From NCBI RefSeq assembly GCF_000155675.2, contig NC_020911.1, positions 4,392,501 through 4,456,500 on the forward strand: DNA of 64,000 nucleotides, in the 5' to 3' direction. This stretch comes from Octadecabacter antarcticus 307 (lineage in GTDB: Bacteria; Pseudomonadota; Alphaproteobacteria; Rhodobacterales; Rhodobacteraceae). The position numbers and the translations under genes are program-made. The notes below the pieces were generated by a model. The model made no database searches. It saw only the letters and a list, made by a program, of their open reading frames with translations, and had not been told where the DNA came from. Position 1 is the stretch's first letter. Each line of letters opens with the position of its first letter. Shown here in pieces: positions 17,072 to 26,277 of the stretch.

Positions 17072-18160
17072 TTACATGTCCAGAATGCCGCGATTGCGCA
17101 GCAGGATATAGAGGAAAAACGGCCCACCAATGGTCGCAGTTACAATACCGATTGGTAGTTCTGCAGGGGCGATTATGGTACGAGAAATCATATCAGCGAC
17201 CAACAATAACGATGCCCCCAATAGCGCCGAGGCTGGCAACAGATACCGATGATCCGGTCCGATTATCAGACGCAAAAGATGCGGTACAACAATACCGACA
17301 AACCCAATACCACCAGACACGGCCACCGCTGCCCCAGTTGCACCAGCCACGGTTAGGATCGCCACATACTTCATGCGTTGCACGCGTATCCCCAAATGCT
17401 CGGCCGCAGCCTCACCTAATGTCAAGCCGTTCAATCCCTTTGCCAGAAAAGGCGTGGTGGCCAATGCCAAAATGATCAACGGAGCAGCAACAGCAAACTT
17501 TGCCCAGGTCGCCCCCGCCAATGATCCAAGGCCCCAAAACGTCAAATCGCGCAGTTGTGCGTCATCGGCCATGTAAACCAGAACACCCGACAGCGCGCCG
17601 GACAACGCCCCCACTGCAATGCCAGCCAACAACATAACAGCGACGGAAGTGCGCCCGCCATTGGTCGATACCTTGTAGAGCAACATAGTCGTCAGCCAGC
17701 CACCTAGAAATGCGGCAATCGGCACGGTATAAATTCTTGTCAGCGCGGCAATGGCAGGCGGCAACACCCCACCCAAAACGATTGCCAAAATCGCCCCAAG
17801 TCCTGCACCCGCACTGACACCAACCAAACCGGGATCGGCCAAAGGGTTGCGAAACAACCCCTGCATGACTGCACCAGATACGGCCAATGATGCGCCAACC
17901 AGAACCCCCATCAACATGCGGGGTGCACGGATATCAAACAGGATCACGCTTTCGCGCAACCCGATTTCTTCACCCGCGCCCCATGCCATCAACGCCTCAA
18001 ACAGGGATGTTCCTGAAGCCCCGACCGTCAGACTCGCGATTGCGACGAAGACAAGCAAAACCGCACTGAACGCAATGACACGGACAGCGAGGCGGCGGCG
18101 GTCTCCAGGTGCGGTCCGCCGCGCCTGTTTCACGATTTTGGACGGTTCAAACACAACCAT
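17072..18160 (-). CDS. hmuU: Heme ABC transporter permease HmuU (FecCD family)
   Basis: 362 aa with about nine to ten hydrophobic segments. FecCD-family motifs are visible: RAPRMLMGVLVGASLAVSG near residue 80, GLTLGEAAAEHLGI (the coupling helix contacting the ATPase) and GFVGIVVPHLLRLIIGPDHR. It starts 3 bp after the hmuT stop. Complete. Confidence 0.94.
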   Translation of the reverse strand: MVVFEPSKIVKQARRTAPGDRRRLAVRVIAFSAVLLVFVAIASLTVGASGTSLFEALMAWGAGEEIGLRESVILFDIRAPRMLMGVLVGASLAVSGAVMQGLFRNPLADPGLVGVSAGAGLGAILAIVLGGVLPPAIAALTRIYTVPIAAFLGGWLTTMLLYKVSTNGGRTSVAVMLLAGIAVGALSGALSGVLVYMADDAQLRDLTFWGLGSLAGATWAKFAVAAPLIILALATTPFLAKGLNGLTLGEAAAEHLGIRVQRMKYVAILTVAGATGAAVAVSGGIGFVGIVVPHLLRLIIGPDHRYLLPASALLGASLLLVADMISRTIIAPAELPIGIVTATIGGPFFLYILLRNRGILDM

Positions 18161-18163
18161 GGG

Positions 18164-19030
18164 TCATTCATCGCCATACAGGGCTGTGTGCAATTGCAAT
18201 GCAGCCTTGGGCGTACGTGGACCGAACCCCAGCAGCAATAGACCATCAATGCGCACGACTCTTTGTGTCTGTGCCGCAGCAGTCGTGGAGATCGCAGGGT
18301 TCGCCCACAGGTCAGTATTCGCCACCGAATGATCACCCCCACGGTCCATCATAACAATGACGTCAGGATTGGCCGCAGTTATCGCCTCGTCCGTCAGAGG
18401 TTTGTATCCCTCGAATTCAGTGATGGCGTTGATGCCGCCAGCCAGATCGATAATGCCGTCTGCAGCGGTATTATCACCCGATGCCATGATCCGCCCACCC
18501 TGCGTAGACAGGATGAACATCACCCGTGCAGGTGTATCCATAGACGTATTAAGGGAGGCCAGTTGTGCGTCTACCTCAGCGGCCAACGCGTCACCTTTTT
18601 CGGGCACCCCAAGCGCATCTGCAACGGCCCGGATTTTTGCACCGACTGCACTGCGATCATACCCGTCAGGCACGGTGATAAACGGGATATTTGCAGCACG
18701 CATCACGGCGATAGTTTCAGGCGGCCCGCTACCGTCTTCGGCGATGATAAGTTGTGGATCAACCGACAGGATGCCTTCGGGCGACAGCGCACGCATGTAC
18801 CCCACGTCGGGTAAATCTTCAGCCTCGGCGGGATAAGACGACGTGGTATCGCGCGCGATCAAGCGGTCCTGTTCGCCCAACGCGTAGATAATTTCAGTAA
18901 CCGACCCACCGATTGACAACACACGATCTGCCGATGTTGCGTCGGCTTTAGCGGATGTAACGAGTAACCCGACGGCAATTGCCAATGCAGTAACTGTTGT
19001 GGGGATGTTAAATTTAAATGCAGGGATCAT
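18164..19030 (-). CDS. hmuT: Periplasmic heme-binding protein HmuT
   Basis: 288 aa with a signal peptide (cleavage after KADA). It has the cluster A2 substrate-binding fold of HmuT proteins: DRVLSIGGSVTEIIYALG at the mature N-terminus, TTSSYPAEAEDLPDVGY and GFGPRTPKAALQLH at the end. It hands heme to HmuUV. It lies between hmuS and hmuU with 3-bp gaps. Confidence 0.92.
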   Translation of the reverse strand: MIPAFKFNIPTTVTALAIAVGLLVTSAKADATSADRVLSIGGSVTEIIYALGEQDRLIARDTTSSYPAEAEDLPDVGYMRALSPEGILSVDPQLIIAEDGSGPPETIAVMRAANIPFITVPDGYDRSAVGAKIRAVADALGVPEKGDALAAEVDAQLASLNTSMDTPARVMFILSTQGGRIMASGDNTAADGIIDLAGGINAITEFEGYKPLTDEAITAANPDVIVMMDRGGDHSVANTDLWANPAISTTAAAQTQRVVRIDGLLLLGFGPRTPKAALQLHTALYGDE

Positions 19031-19033
19031 GGC

Positions 19034-20083
19034 TTATGCGTCCTCTGAATGGAGGGTTGGAAGGGTGTCGATCAGGTTGCGAAACGCTGCAGTATGGTCG
19101 ACCACGTCGTTTTCTTTGCGACGTCCAAACATTTGAAGGATCAGCGCGCCGTGTTGATCAAAAGCCTCGATTGAAATGGCAAATCCGCGTTTGGTTGGCT
19201 TTTCAACGGCCCATACCTCGGCCACGTGATCGGTGCGCAGATGCAAGTTGAAATCGGGGTCCATCACGTTTTGCCATGGACCCATCGACTTCACAGCGTT
19301 GAGCGGACCGGTGTGAATTTGAATGCAGCCACGGTTGCCGACGAACACCAAGACTTCGGCATCAACCTGCCCCAGTGCAATCAGCGCGTCGTTTAACGCC
19401 CAAGGTGCAAGCGCTTTGACGAGCGGCGCACCCGCGATCCGGTACGCACCAAGGCGGTTCATCTTAAGTTTGGATGTCAGCCGCATGAACTGATGCGTGT
19501 CCGTCATCCGATTCCATTCTTTGCGCAGGATATCAGCCTTGTTCACATCCGCCTTCGCAGTTTCAACAGCGGCGCGTGCACTCAGTTCTATGCTGTCAGA
19601 TGTCTCGCCCGTGGCCAGATTGCCAATCATCGCCTCGAAGGCCCCCATGTTCGTACCGTCGCGGCTGAACACCTTGTGAATGGCATCGCCTGCGGCGTCA
19701 AACACCTGTAACGAATGACGCGGGCCACTGTCAGTTTCTGTCGTGACAGCAAACCCGTGCACCCAGTGGCTTTGGAATATACGCAGATCAATATCTGCGG
19801 TCAGCACCAACGCAGCGTGATCGCCGGGGTGATAATTTTCGTACACACCGACCTTTTCATGCACGACGCTTCTGTTGCGCGTCAGCCCCATCACGGGGCC
19901 ACATGCGGTCAGTGCAGGCATGATCGCATCAGGTGCTGCTGTGATACGACGCGCACCCTTTGCGGCCACAAGCGCCGCTTCGGCGATACCAAGTTGATCA
20001 GCAAGATCGCGCGCACGCATTTTGGAGTTTTCTGCGACGTGATGGCGAATCGCATTCGGTGTAAGCTTGGCGTCCAGTGCCAT
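19034..20083 (-). CDS. hmuS: Hemin-degrading factor HmuS
   Basis: 349 aa built of two similar halves, as in the HmuS/ChuS/HemS family (for example NRSVVHEKVGVYENY in the first half and FVGNRGCIQIHTG in the second). These cytoplasmic proteins take heme from the importer and store or break it down. First gene of hmuSTUV, divergent from the receptor gene; the shared 224-bp gap holds an iron-box-like site. Confidence 0.92.
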   Translation of the reverse strand: MALDAKLTPNAIRHHVAENSKMRARDLADQLGIAEAALVAAKGARRITAAPDAIMPALTACGPVMGLTRNRSVVHEKVGVYENYHPGDHAALVLTADIDLRIFQSHWVHGFAVTTETDSGPRHSLQVFDAAGDAIHKVFSRDGTNMGAFEAMIGNLATGETSDSIELSARAAVETAKADVNKADILRKEWNRMTDTHQFMRLTSKLKMNRLGAYRIAGAPLVKALAPWALNDALIALGQVDAEVLVFVGNRGCIQIHTGPLNAVKSMGPWQNVMDPDFNLHLRTDHVAEVWAVEKPTKRGFAISIEAFDQHGALILQMFGRRKENDVVDHTAAFRNLIDTLPTLHSEDA

Positions 20084-20185
20084 GTGTCTCGTCCCGTTCT
20101 AGCTTTGAAATTGCGGTTTGCAGGTAAGCTGGCAACAGGATTGGCTGGCTGGTGACTACGTCAAATCGGGACGCAATCATATTCT

Positions 20186-20205
20186 TGACTGTTTTAATAA
20201 GGTAT
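20186..20205. promoter_or_regulatory. Iron-box-like site between hmuS and the heme receptor gene
   Basis: TGACTGTTTTAATAA (20186-20200) is the reverse complement of the box at 12886 except for one base, and lies midway between the divergent starts at 20083 and 20308. It probably controls both units. Confidence 0.6.
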
Positions 20206-20307
20206 CTTAGAGAAGGCAAGGTAAACAGATAATTAACCAGCAAGCCGCCGTACTTTTTCCGGGCCAGCTAGTCACAAAATGACCAGTTTTTGGGAAAAGG
20301 AAACGAG

Positions 20308-22350
20308 ATGAAACGCTGTAAAACCGCGCTTCTCAGCGCGACAATTTTAACGTCTGCAACACTTATGACGGCCATTCCTGCGCTCGCACAGGATTTTACC
20401 GAAATCGGCACACCGCTTGGGCGCATCGTCCTTGGTGTGGGCGGCGACGGCAACGTTGCAATTGACACGCCGCAAGCCGTGACCGTGATCACCAAAGAAG
20501 AAATCGACCGCGAAAACGCCACCACGTTAGGCGAGCTGTTTGACGTTGTGCCAGGCGTTCAAGTGACAGGGTCCGAACGTATCGCTGGAGAATCGTTCAA
20601 CATTCGCGGCATTGGATCATTTGACCAATCCAGTGAATCCCGCATTATCGTGACCGTCGATGGCGCCACGAAGTTCTATGAACAATACCGTCTTGGATCC
20701 TTCTTTGGCGATCCGGCTCTATTTCGCCGTGTCGAGGTGTTACGCGGACCAGCCTCATCTACGTTGTATGGATCGGGCGCATTAGGGGGCGTGGTTGTCG
20801 TAGAAACTAAAGACGCCTCTGATTTCTTGATCAACACCGACACCGCCATCCAAACGCGCCTAAGCTATGGCAACAACAATGATGAAATCAAAAGTTCGGT
20901 TATTTTTGCGACTCGCCCGTCAGACAACTTCGAAACGCTCGTGTCGTTAAGCTATCGTCAGGCGGGCGATTATACGACGGGCGACGGTAGCGTCGTCGCC
21001 TCTGAATTTGACGCCATTTCCGGCTTGTTGAAATCACGTTTGACATTTGGGGATGACAACCCCCAAGCGCTGACATTTTCTTACTCTCGCGGCGAAAGCG
21101 ATCTGGACGACACGCAACTGTCACAGACCAATTCCAGTGCTTTCTTTGGAACGGTCGACCGGAACTTGGTGGATCAGACTTTGGCCATCCGTTATGAAAA
21201 TCCAATGTTGGGCAATAACCTGATCGATCTGGATGTCGTGCTCAGCTATTCGGACACGCAAAATGAACAGTCCAATCCATCATTGGGCTTCTTGTGCGCC
21301 ATAGGAAATTTCGAAGTCTTATGCCCGTCTGAGTATGGCTATGAAACGGCCAGCTTAAAGGTGGAAAACGTATCTGAAATTACTGGCGATAATTATGTGG
21401 CGTACATCACTGCAGGCGTTCAACTGTCATATCAGGAACGAAGCGCGCAAAATTCGCTTGGCACGCCATCGTTTCACCCAGAAGGAACAGATGAAAAAGT
21501 TGGGATTTACGTTCAGGGTGAATTTATTTTCAATGATAGTCTGACCCTTATTCCAGGCCTCCGGGTTGATCAGGTGAACCTGACACCTGCGGATGGAACA
21601 ACGCTTGCAGAATCCAGTGAAACGTCCTTTTCACCCAAATTAGCGCTACATTACGAAATCGACGACACATTTTCTGTCTTCGGATCTGTGTCACGTACAG
21701 AACGCGCGCCGACTTTGGATGAACTCTTTTCGTCGGATGCGGATGAGCCGAACACTCCAAATCTTGTGTCAGAAACAGCTACATCCGTTGAACTGGGCCT
21801 CAGCGCGAGCTACGCAGGTCTTTTGACGTCCGACGATGTTCTCGACTTCAAAGTAACGACGTTTTATTCTGAAATTGACAACCTGATCAGCCGCGACAGT
21901 ACGGCAGCCACGCCTTTCTACAATCAAGTCGATGCATCAAAAATTTATGGTGCTGAGGTCGAAGTAGCCTATCAATCCGACGCTATGTTTGCGCGAGCGG
22001 CCTATTCAGACGTGCGTGGGGAAGATTCAGCTACAGGTGTGATCCTGTCATCAATTCCTGCACGGTCACTGAACTTAACGATCGGCGGGCAGAACCAAGA
22101 TCTTGGTTTGCGGTATGGTTGGCAAGGTAATTTGGTCGACGGCATCGAATACGCCGCGACTGAGTTTTCCGGCTATGCCGTGCATGATCTGTTCGTCGAC
22201 TGGTCGCCGCAACAGGGGGCCATGGAGGGTTTCAATGTGGGCTTCCGCGTTAACAACGTGCTTGATCGTCAGTATCAAAATTCGCTGGCCGGTGACGCTG
22301 GCAAAGGACGGTCTTACGAGATCAGCCTGACACGCGGGTTCGAGTTTTAA
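20308..22350 (+). CDS. hmuR: TonB-dependent heme/hemoglobin receptor HmuR
   Basis: 680 aa from the ATG at 20308, with AAGGAAA upstream. It starts with a signal peptide (cleavage after LAQ). The plug domain shows AVTVITKEEIDR and RGPASSTLYGSGALGGVV; the beta-barrel ends in a C-terminal Phe (RGFEF). The heme-receptor region ERAPTLDELF ... TPNLVSETA corresponds to the FRAP/NPNL boxes of HmuR/HemR proteins, and a His lies nearby in PSFHPEGTDEK. It brings heme through the outer membrane, driven by the TonB-ExbB-ExbD genes immediately downstream. Confidence 0.93.
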   Translation: MKRCKTALLSATILTSATLMTAIPALAQDFTEIGTPLGRIVLGVGGDGNVAIDTPQAVTVITKEEIDRENATTLGELFDVVPGVQVTGSERIAGESFNIRGIGSFDQSSESRIIVTVDGATKFYEQYRLGSFFGDPALFRRVEVLRGPASSTLYGSGALGGVVVVETKDASDFLINTDTAIQTRLSYGNNNDEIKSSVIFATRPSDNFETLVSLSYRQAGDYTTGDGSVVASEFDAISGLLKSRLTFGDDNPQALTFSYSRGESDLDDTQLSQTNSSAFFGTVDRNLVDQTLAIRYENPMLGNNLIDLDVVLSYSDTQNEQSNPSLGFLCAIGNFEVLCPSEYGYETASLKVENVSEITGDNYVAYITAGVQLSYQERSAQNSLGTPSFHPEGTDEKVGIYVQGEFIFNDSLTLIPGLRVDQVNLTPADGTTLAESSETSFSPKLALHYEIDDTFSVFGSVSRTERAPTLDELFSSDADEPNTPNLVSETATSVELGLSASYAGLLTSDDVLDFKVTTFYSEIDNLISRDSTAATPFYNQVDASKIYGAEVEVAYQSDAMFARAAYSDVRGEDSATGVILSSIPARSLNLTIGGQNQDLGLRYGWQGNLVDGIEYAATEFSGYAVHDLFVDWSPQQGAMEGFNVGFRVNNVLDRQYQNSLAGDAGKGRSYEISLTRGFEF

Positions 22351-22351
22351 G

Positions 22352-22810
22352 ATGGCACATAGCAAAATAACAAGAACGCAAATAATGGGCTTGGTGGCGG
22401 CACTCCTCGTGGTGTTTCCTGCCCCTGTAATTGCGCAACAGGAGGGGGCTGCAGACGTCGCCCCCTCCATCACTGTAGAACTCAACGGCGTGACCCCCCG
22501 CGACAGCGCATGCCAGTTAACGTTTTTTTTGACCAACACGTTTGACAGCGACATCACCGGACTTGTGTTGGAAACAGTTCTATTAACCAAAGACGGCGTG
22601 GTAGATCGCTTGACCCTGTTCGACATGCGTGACGTCCCCACGGAGCGCCCGCGTGTGCGCCAATTCGACGTCCCGGATCTGGACTGCGAAACCTTAGGAC
22701 AGGTCCTGATAAATGGCTTATCAACTTGCGAAGGCAGTGGCCTGACACCCAAAGTTTGTTTAAACTCAATGTCTCTTTCGTCCCGTATCGAAGTTGAAGT
22801 TCTGGGATGA
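22352..22810 (+). CDS. Secreted hypothetical protein between heme receptor and exbB
   Basis: 152 aa with a signal peptide (VVFPAPVIAQQ). The mature part is beta-rich (ACQLTFFLTNTF, LVLETVLLTKDGVVDRL) with five Cys, probably a small periplasmic domain. It starts right after the receptor stop and overlaps exbB by 4 bp, so it belongs to the heme uptake machinery. No known domain recognised. Confidence 0.82.
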   Translation: MAHSKITRTQIMGLVAALLVVFPAPVIAQQEGAADVAPSITVELNGVTPRDSACQLTFFLTNTFDSDITGLVLETVLLTKDGVVDRLTLFDMRDVPTERPRVRQFDVPDLDCETLGQVLINGLSTCEGSGLTPKVCLNSMSLSSRIEVEVLG

Positions 22811-23442
22811 CGTTTCTGATCAGCCTGCAAACACAACTTTGGTCCATTTATGATCTTGGCGGTCCCGTTGTCGCAATCCTAATCGGTCTGTCCGTCGTGT
22901 CGTTATCTGTGATCTTGTGGAAACTGTGGCAGTTCATGACACTTGGCGTCGGGCAACATCGTGAAATCAAACGCGCGATCACCAATTGGGACCACGGCCA
23001 ACGCGATGAGGCAAAGCACACCCTACTGCAAAGCAGAAATGCCGTGGCAATCTCCCTGATACGTGGCGACATTACTGCCCAAAAATCCCGGATCGAAGCC
23101 GACATCAGTGCGCATCTTGCGCGGTTGGAGAGTGGGTTTCGCATTCTCGACAGTATTGCGCAGATAGCGCCACTGCTAGGCCTGTTCGGGACGGTTCTGG
23201 GCATGATCGATGCATTTCAAGCGCTGCAAGACGCTGGCGCCTCCGTCGATCCATCCTTGTTGGCAGGTGGTATCTGGGTAGCCCTTCTCACGACTGCCGC
23301 TGGCCTTGCGGTCGCGATGCCAACGTCACTGGCCCTGACTTATTTTGACTCCCGTGTGGCCGCCGAACGCACCCTCGCCGAAACTGCGATCGAAGCACGA
23401 TTTACACCCTTATCGCTAAAACCAGAGCAAAATGTCGCTTAG
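22807..23442 (+). CDS. exbB: ExbB/TolQ/MotA family proton channel protein
   Basis: 211 aa with three hydrophobic segments: one near residues 17-37 and two near the C-terminus. The conserved ExbB stretch around APLLGLFGTVLGMIDAFQAL and WVALLTTAAGLAVAMP is present. It forms the inner-membrane proton channel that energises TonB. It overlaps both neighbours. Confidence 0.93.
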   Translation: MTFLISLQTQLWSIYDLGGPVVAILIGLSVVSLSVILWKLWQFMTLGVGQHREIKRAITNWDHGQRDEAKHTLLQSRNAVAISLIRGDITAQKSRIEADISAHLARLESGFRILDSIAQIAPLLGLFGTVLGMIDAFQALQDAGASVDPSLLAGGIWVALLTTAAGLAVAMPTSLALTYFDSRVAAERTLAETAIEARFTPLSLKPEQNVA

Positions 23443-23827
23443 GACGGCTCAAACCCGCCGCAAGGCGATTTCAATGACATCACTTATTGACGTCATTTTT
23501 TTGTTGCTCCTGTTCTTCATGCTCAGCTCGACGTTCACGCAGTTTTCAGAAATCCAGCTGTTCGGGGCGCAGGCAGGCTCAAAAAGCCGCAAAAACCAAT
23601 CAGAAGACGTACCGATATTTTTACAACTGACACAGGATGCTTTGCGGTTGAACGGGCAAGAATTCAACCTTTCACGATTGCCTGCAGGCATAACGAGCTT
23701 GCGCGGGCTGGACGTACAAACTGTCCTGGTCTCGGCAACGTCCGACACCGTGACGGCGCAACGTCTGGTTGACACGCTTGTCGTGCTGGCAACACTTACC
23801 GACCTCAATGTCATCGTGCTGGAATAG
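23432..23827 (+). CDS. exbD: ExbD/TolR family protein (first copy)
   Basis: 131 aa, one N-terminal membrane helix with the essential Asp (SMTSLIDVIFLLLLFFML) and a periplasmic domain. It overlaps exbB by 11 bp. Two exbD-like genes follow one another here; the pair may form a mixed ExbD dimer. Confidence 0.92.
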   Translation: MSLRTAQTRRKAISMTSLIDVIFLLLLFFMLSSTFTQFSEIQLFGAQAGSKSRKNQSEDVPIFLQLTQDALRLNGQEFNLSRLPAGITSLRGLDVQTVLVSATSDTVTAQRLVDTLVVLATLTDLNVIVLE

Positions 23828-23829
23828 AC

Positions 23830-24219
23830 ATGACCCTGCGTACCCCCACCCCACGGTCACGTCCTGAACCCACAATTGCGTTGATCAATATCGTGTTCCT
23901 CATGCTGATTTTCTTCATGATTGCAGGGACATTGGCCACGCCGTTGGATGATCAGGTCACACTTGTATCAACCGAAAACCTCGACGGGCGCGCGCCACCA
24001 GACGCAACTGTTTTGACGTCGGATGGTACATTGCGCTATCGCGGCACGAGCACATTACCCGAAAGTATCATCGCCCGTGCCACCAAGGACGGGGATCAAA
24101 TCGAGGTTCGCATTGTCGTGGATCGTGCAGTCCCAGCAACCGTTCTGATGGGGCATGTCGCAGCCCTGCGCGAGGCGGGTGCAACATCCGTTTGGATCAT
24201 CACCGAGCGAGGGCTTTGA
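23830..24219 (+). CDS. exbD: ExbD/TolR family protein (second copy)
   Basis: 129 aa. The membrane segment reads TIALINIVFLMLIFFMI, so the position held by Asp in the first copy (LIDVIF) is Asn (LINIVF). This could make it a non-proton-carrying partner of the first ExbD. Only 2 bp separate the two genes. Confidence 0.88.
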   Translation: MTLRTPTPRSRPEPTIALINIVFLMLIFFMIAGTLATPLDDQVTLVSTENLDGRAPPDATVLTSDGTLRYRGTSTLPESIIARATKDGDQIEVRIVVDRAVPATVLMGHVAALREAGATSVWIITERGL

Positions 24220-24220
24220 A

Positions 24221-25156
24221 ATGGGCCTGAAACATACCGCAATTATATGCATCGTGGCATCCGCCGCCATGCACACAGCGGCCGTCACCCAAATTGCAGT
24301 CCCTGATGCGGGTTTGGCCGCTGCAAGCCCACCGCCTGCACTGGTCAGCTCGGGCAACAGCTTCGCTGACATGGTCATGGGCACACCGGCAACATCGCCA
24401 CCAGAGCCGGTTGAACCGCGCGAAGCAGAGGACATGCTATCCGGTGAACCCACGCCCACTGCCACGCAAATGCCTGCGCCAACGCAGATTACTCCGACTG
24501 CCGCAGGTATTGAGCTAAAGCCTGACGACATCACAGACGGCGTGGCAGATGTTCAGGCGACGATCCTTGCTCCAACTAACTCAGTGGAAATTCAACCTAC
24601 AGCCATTTCTACCACCGCCTCAGTGCAGCCCCAAACTATTTACTTTTTGCCCGACGTGATCGTCAACGATGTTACATCCGATGCCGTTCGCCCAGCGAAC
24701 CGCCCAACGAATCTGGGCCAAACACCGCAACCACGGCGCCAGCCCGCACCGCAACGCACAACCGCTGCGCCCTCGGGCGGCGGCGCGCAGCAGGATATCA
24801 TGCGCGGATCGAACACTCAGACCGCACCAACCAGCCAGCAGACAACCCAAGGTCAGGGCAATCAAGCCGATCAGGCCGCCATTGCAGCCGCACGTCAGGC
24901 CGCAGCGAATTACCCGAATCAAATCGTTCGCCGCATTAACCGCGTTAGACGCGAAAGCACCCGCGCTCGCGGCGTGGCTGTCGTCAGCTTTCAGATTTCG
25001 GGGTCCGGACAACTGGCCGCTGTTAGCATTGCGCGAAGTTCCGGCAACGTGGACTTTGACCGTGTAGCGCTAAACCATATCCAGCGCGCCTCGCCTTTTC
25101 CCGCCCCCCCGTCCGGCGCGCGAACATCGTTTACGTTCGAGTTCCAGGGCCGCTAA
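24221..25156 (+). CDS. tonB: TonB family energy-transducing protein
   Basis: 311 aa from the ATG at 24221, directly after the second exbD. A short hydrophobic anchor at the N-terminus is followed by a long Pro/Ala/Thr/Gln-rich spacer (about residues 25-220) and a C-terminal TonB domain with YPNQIVRRINRVRRES, GVAVVSFQISGSGQL and SPFPAPPSG. It links the proton channel to the outer-membrane heme receptor. The same reading frame continues after the stop into a transporter fragment. Confidence 0.92.
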   Translation: MGLKHTAIICIVASAAMHTAAVTQIAVPDAGLAAASPPPALVSSGNSFADMVMGTPATSPPEPVEPREAEDMLSGEPTPTATQMPAPTQITPTAAGIELKPDDITDGVADVQATILAPTNSVEIQPTAISTTASVQPQTIYFLPDVIVNDVTSDAVRPANRPTNLGQTPQPRRQPAPQRTTAAPSGGGAQQDIMRGSNTQTAPTSQQTTQGQGNQADQAAIAAARQAAANYPNQIVRRINRVRRESTRARGVAVVSFQISGSGQLAAVSIARSSGNVDFDRVALNHIQRASPFPAPPSGARTSFTFEFQGR

Positions 25157-25540
25157 ATTGCGTGTATCCTAAAAGCGCGTGGCAAAAAATTGATCTACAT
25201 CGCCCTGTTTATCTGTTCGATCTACGGCTGCTATTTTGGAGCCGATCTGGGGATCATCCTGCTCGCCATCACGCAGACCATGGGCTTCAGCGGGTTTCAT
25301 ATCGCCAACAGTATCATACACCTACTCGCCACCAGTTTTACCATATTCAGCATCATGCCCTTCAGGATTGGCGGCCTGATCGCGCGGCCAAAAGCCCTGA
25401 CTATGATGGTCGGCAGCACCAGCGGGGGCTACCTTGGTAGACGCCAAGCAAAACAGTTGAACCAAAACATCCTAAGCAGTTATGTCATTAATTTTGGCCT
25501 GCTTTTGTCTACCGTCTATTCCATGCGCACCTATTGCTGA
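25157..25540 (+). pseudogene. C-terminal half of a TauE/SafE (TSUP) membrane transporter
   Basis: About 127 codons follow the tonB stop in the same frame with no start of their own. The sequence IYGCYFGADLGIILLAI, the later helices and GSTSGGYLGRR match the second half of TauE/SafE family permeases, which normally have two such halves (about 250 aa). The first half is missing, as if a deletion ending at the tonB stop removed it. Confidence 0.75.
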
Positions 25541-25567
25541 TACGGCCTACATTTCTCGACAGCACCA

Positions 25568-26056
25568 TCACAACCGCACCACCGCGAGCAGTGGCCGTTT
25601 GGGGGGTCTCCGTTTGTTTGTGTCTGGATCAAGTCGAGCCGCCAACGACAGCCCCTGTTCCACAATGCGAGGCGGTATATGACCACCCGTCAGGCTCGCC
25701 AAAATCTCACGGGCCTGCGGTGTTCTGTCTGCGCGCATGGCCGCAATGAGCGACAGCACGTCAACCTCGTCAGCAGTCAGATGTTCACTCACATCAATGT
25801 CCAACGGGTCACAATAGGTTAGGGGAACAGGACGGCTGCGCAGAATAGTTTCTAAGAACTTCTGCGTGTCATGGGCAATCGACAGGCCGCGCGCTTCACC
25901 CCACGTGCCCGACGCAGCTGCGAATGCATAGCGCCACCCTTGCGTGTCCGGACGCAAGAACGCGTTTAGAAAATGCCGTACGACAGGTAGGAGTGCCTTG
26001 CTGACGGCATCCAACTGAACGTTCCGCGGAGCCATATCAGCGTGCATAAAAGTCAT
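25568..26056 (-). CDS. Hypothetical helical protein, third of a coupled trio
   Basis: 162 aa from the ATG at 26056, overlapping the stop of the preceding gene by 4 bp (ATGA). No named family. It aligns by eye with the 142-aa product at 15149 (an R-P-x-Y segment, an ADEVDVLSLI helix, then QAREILASL). It is the last of three overlapping genes behind an iron-box-like site. An iron or heme related role is inferred only from location. Confidence 0.72.
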   Translation of the reverse strand: MTFMHADMAPRNVQLDAVSKALLPVVRHFLNAFLRPDTQGWRYAFAAASGTWGEARGLSIAHDTQKFLETILRSRPVPLTYCDPLDIDVSEHLTADEVDVLSLIAAMRADRTPQAREILASLTGGHIPPRIVEQGLSLAARLDPDTNKRRPPKRPLLAVVRL

Positions 26057-26277
26057 ACCTTGCACCTTTGCACACCGATGCGCCTTGGCAATATTGCCAC
26101 AACATCAGGCACGTCATCTAAGTGAGTATTGGGATCAAACGTCAGGATGGGCCCCGCCGATTTCCCCGCGAACCGCGCGTTTGCCACTGGTGCCGCGCAC
26201 AACCCTGGCTGCAGGCTGGAACACGTCAATTGTGCCAGCTTGCCCATCGCCAGATGCGTATTCAAAAGGTCAGACAT
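26053..26277 (-). CDS. Hypothetical small protein, second of a coupled trio
   Basis: 74 aa, overlapping the previous gene by 8 bp and the next by 4 bp; the couplings are the main evidence that it is real. It has three Cys (LTCSSLQPGLC and a C-terminal RCKV) and no membrane segment. No family recognised. Confidence 0.6.
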   Translation of the reverse strand: MSDLLNTHLAMGKLAQLTCSSLQPGLCAAPVANARFAGKSAGPILTFDPNTHLDDVPDVVAILPRRIGVQRCKV

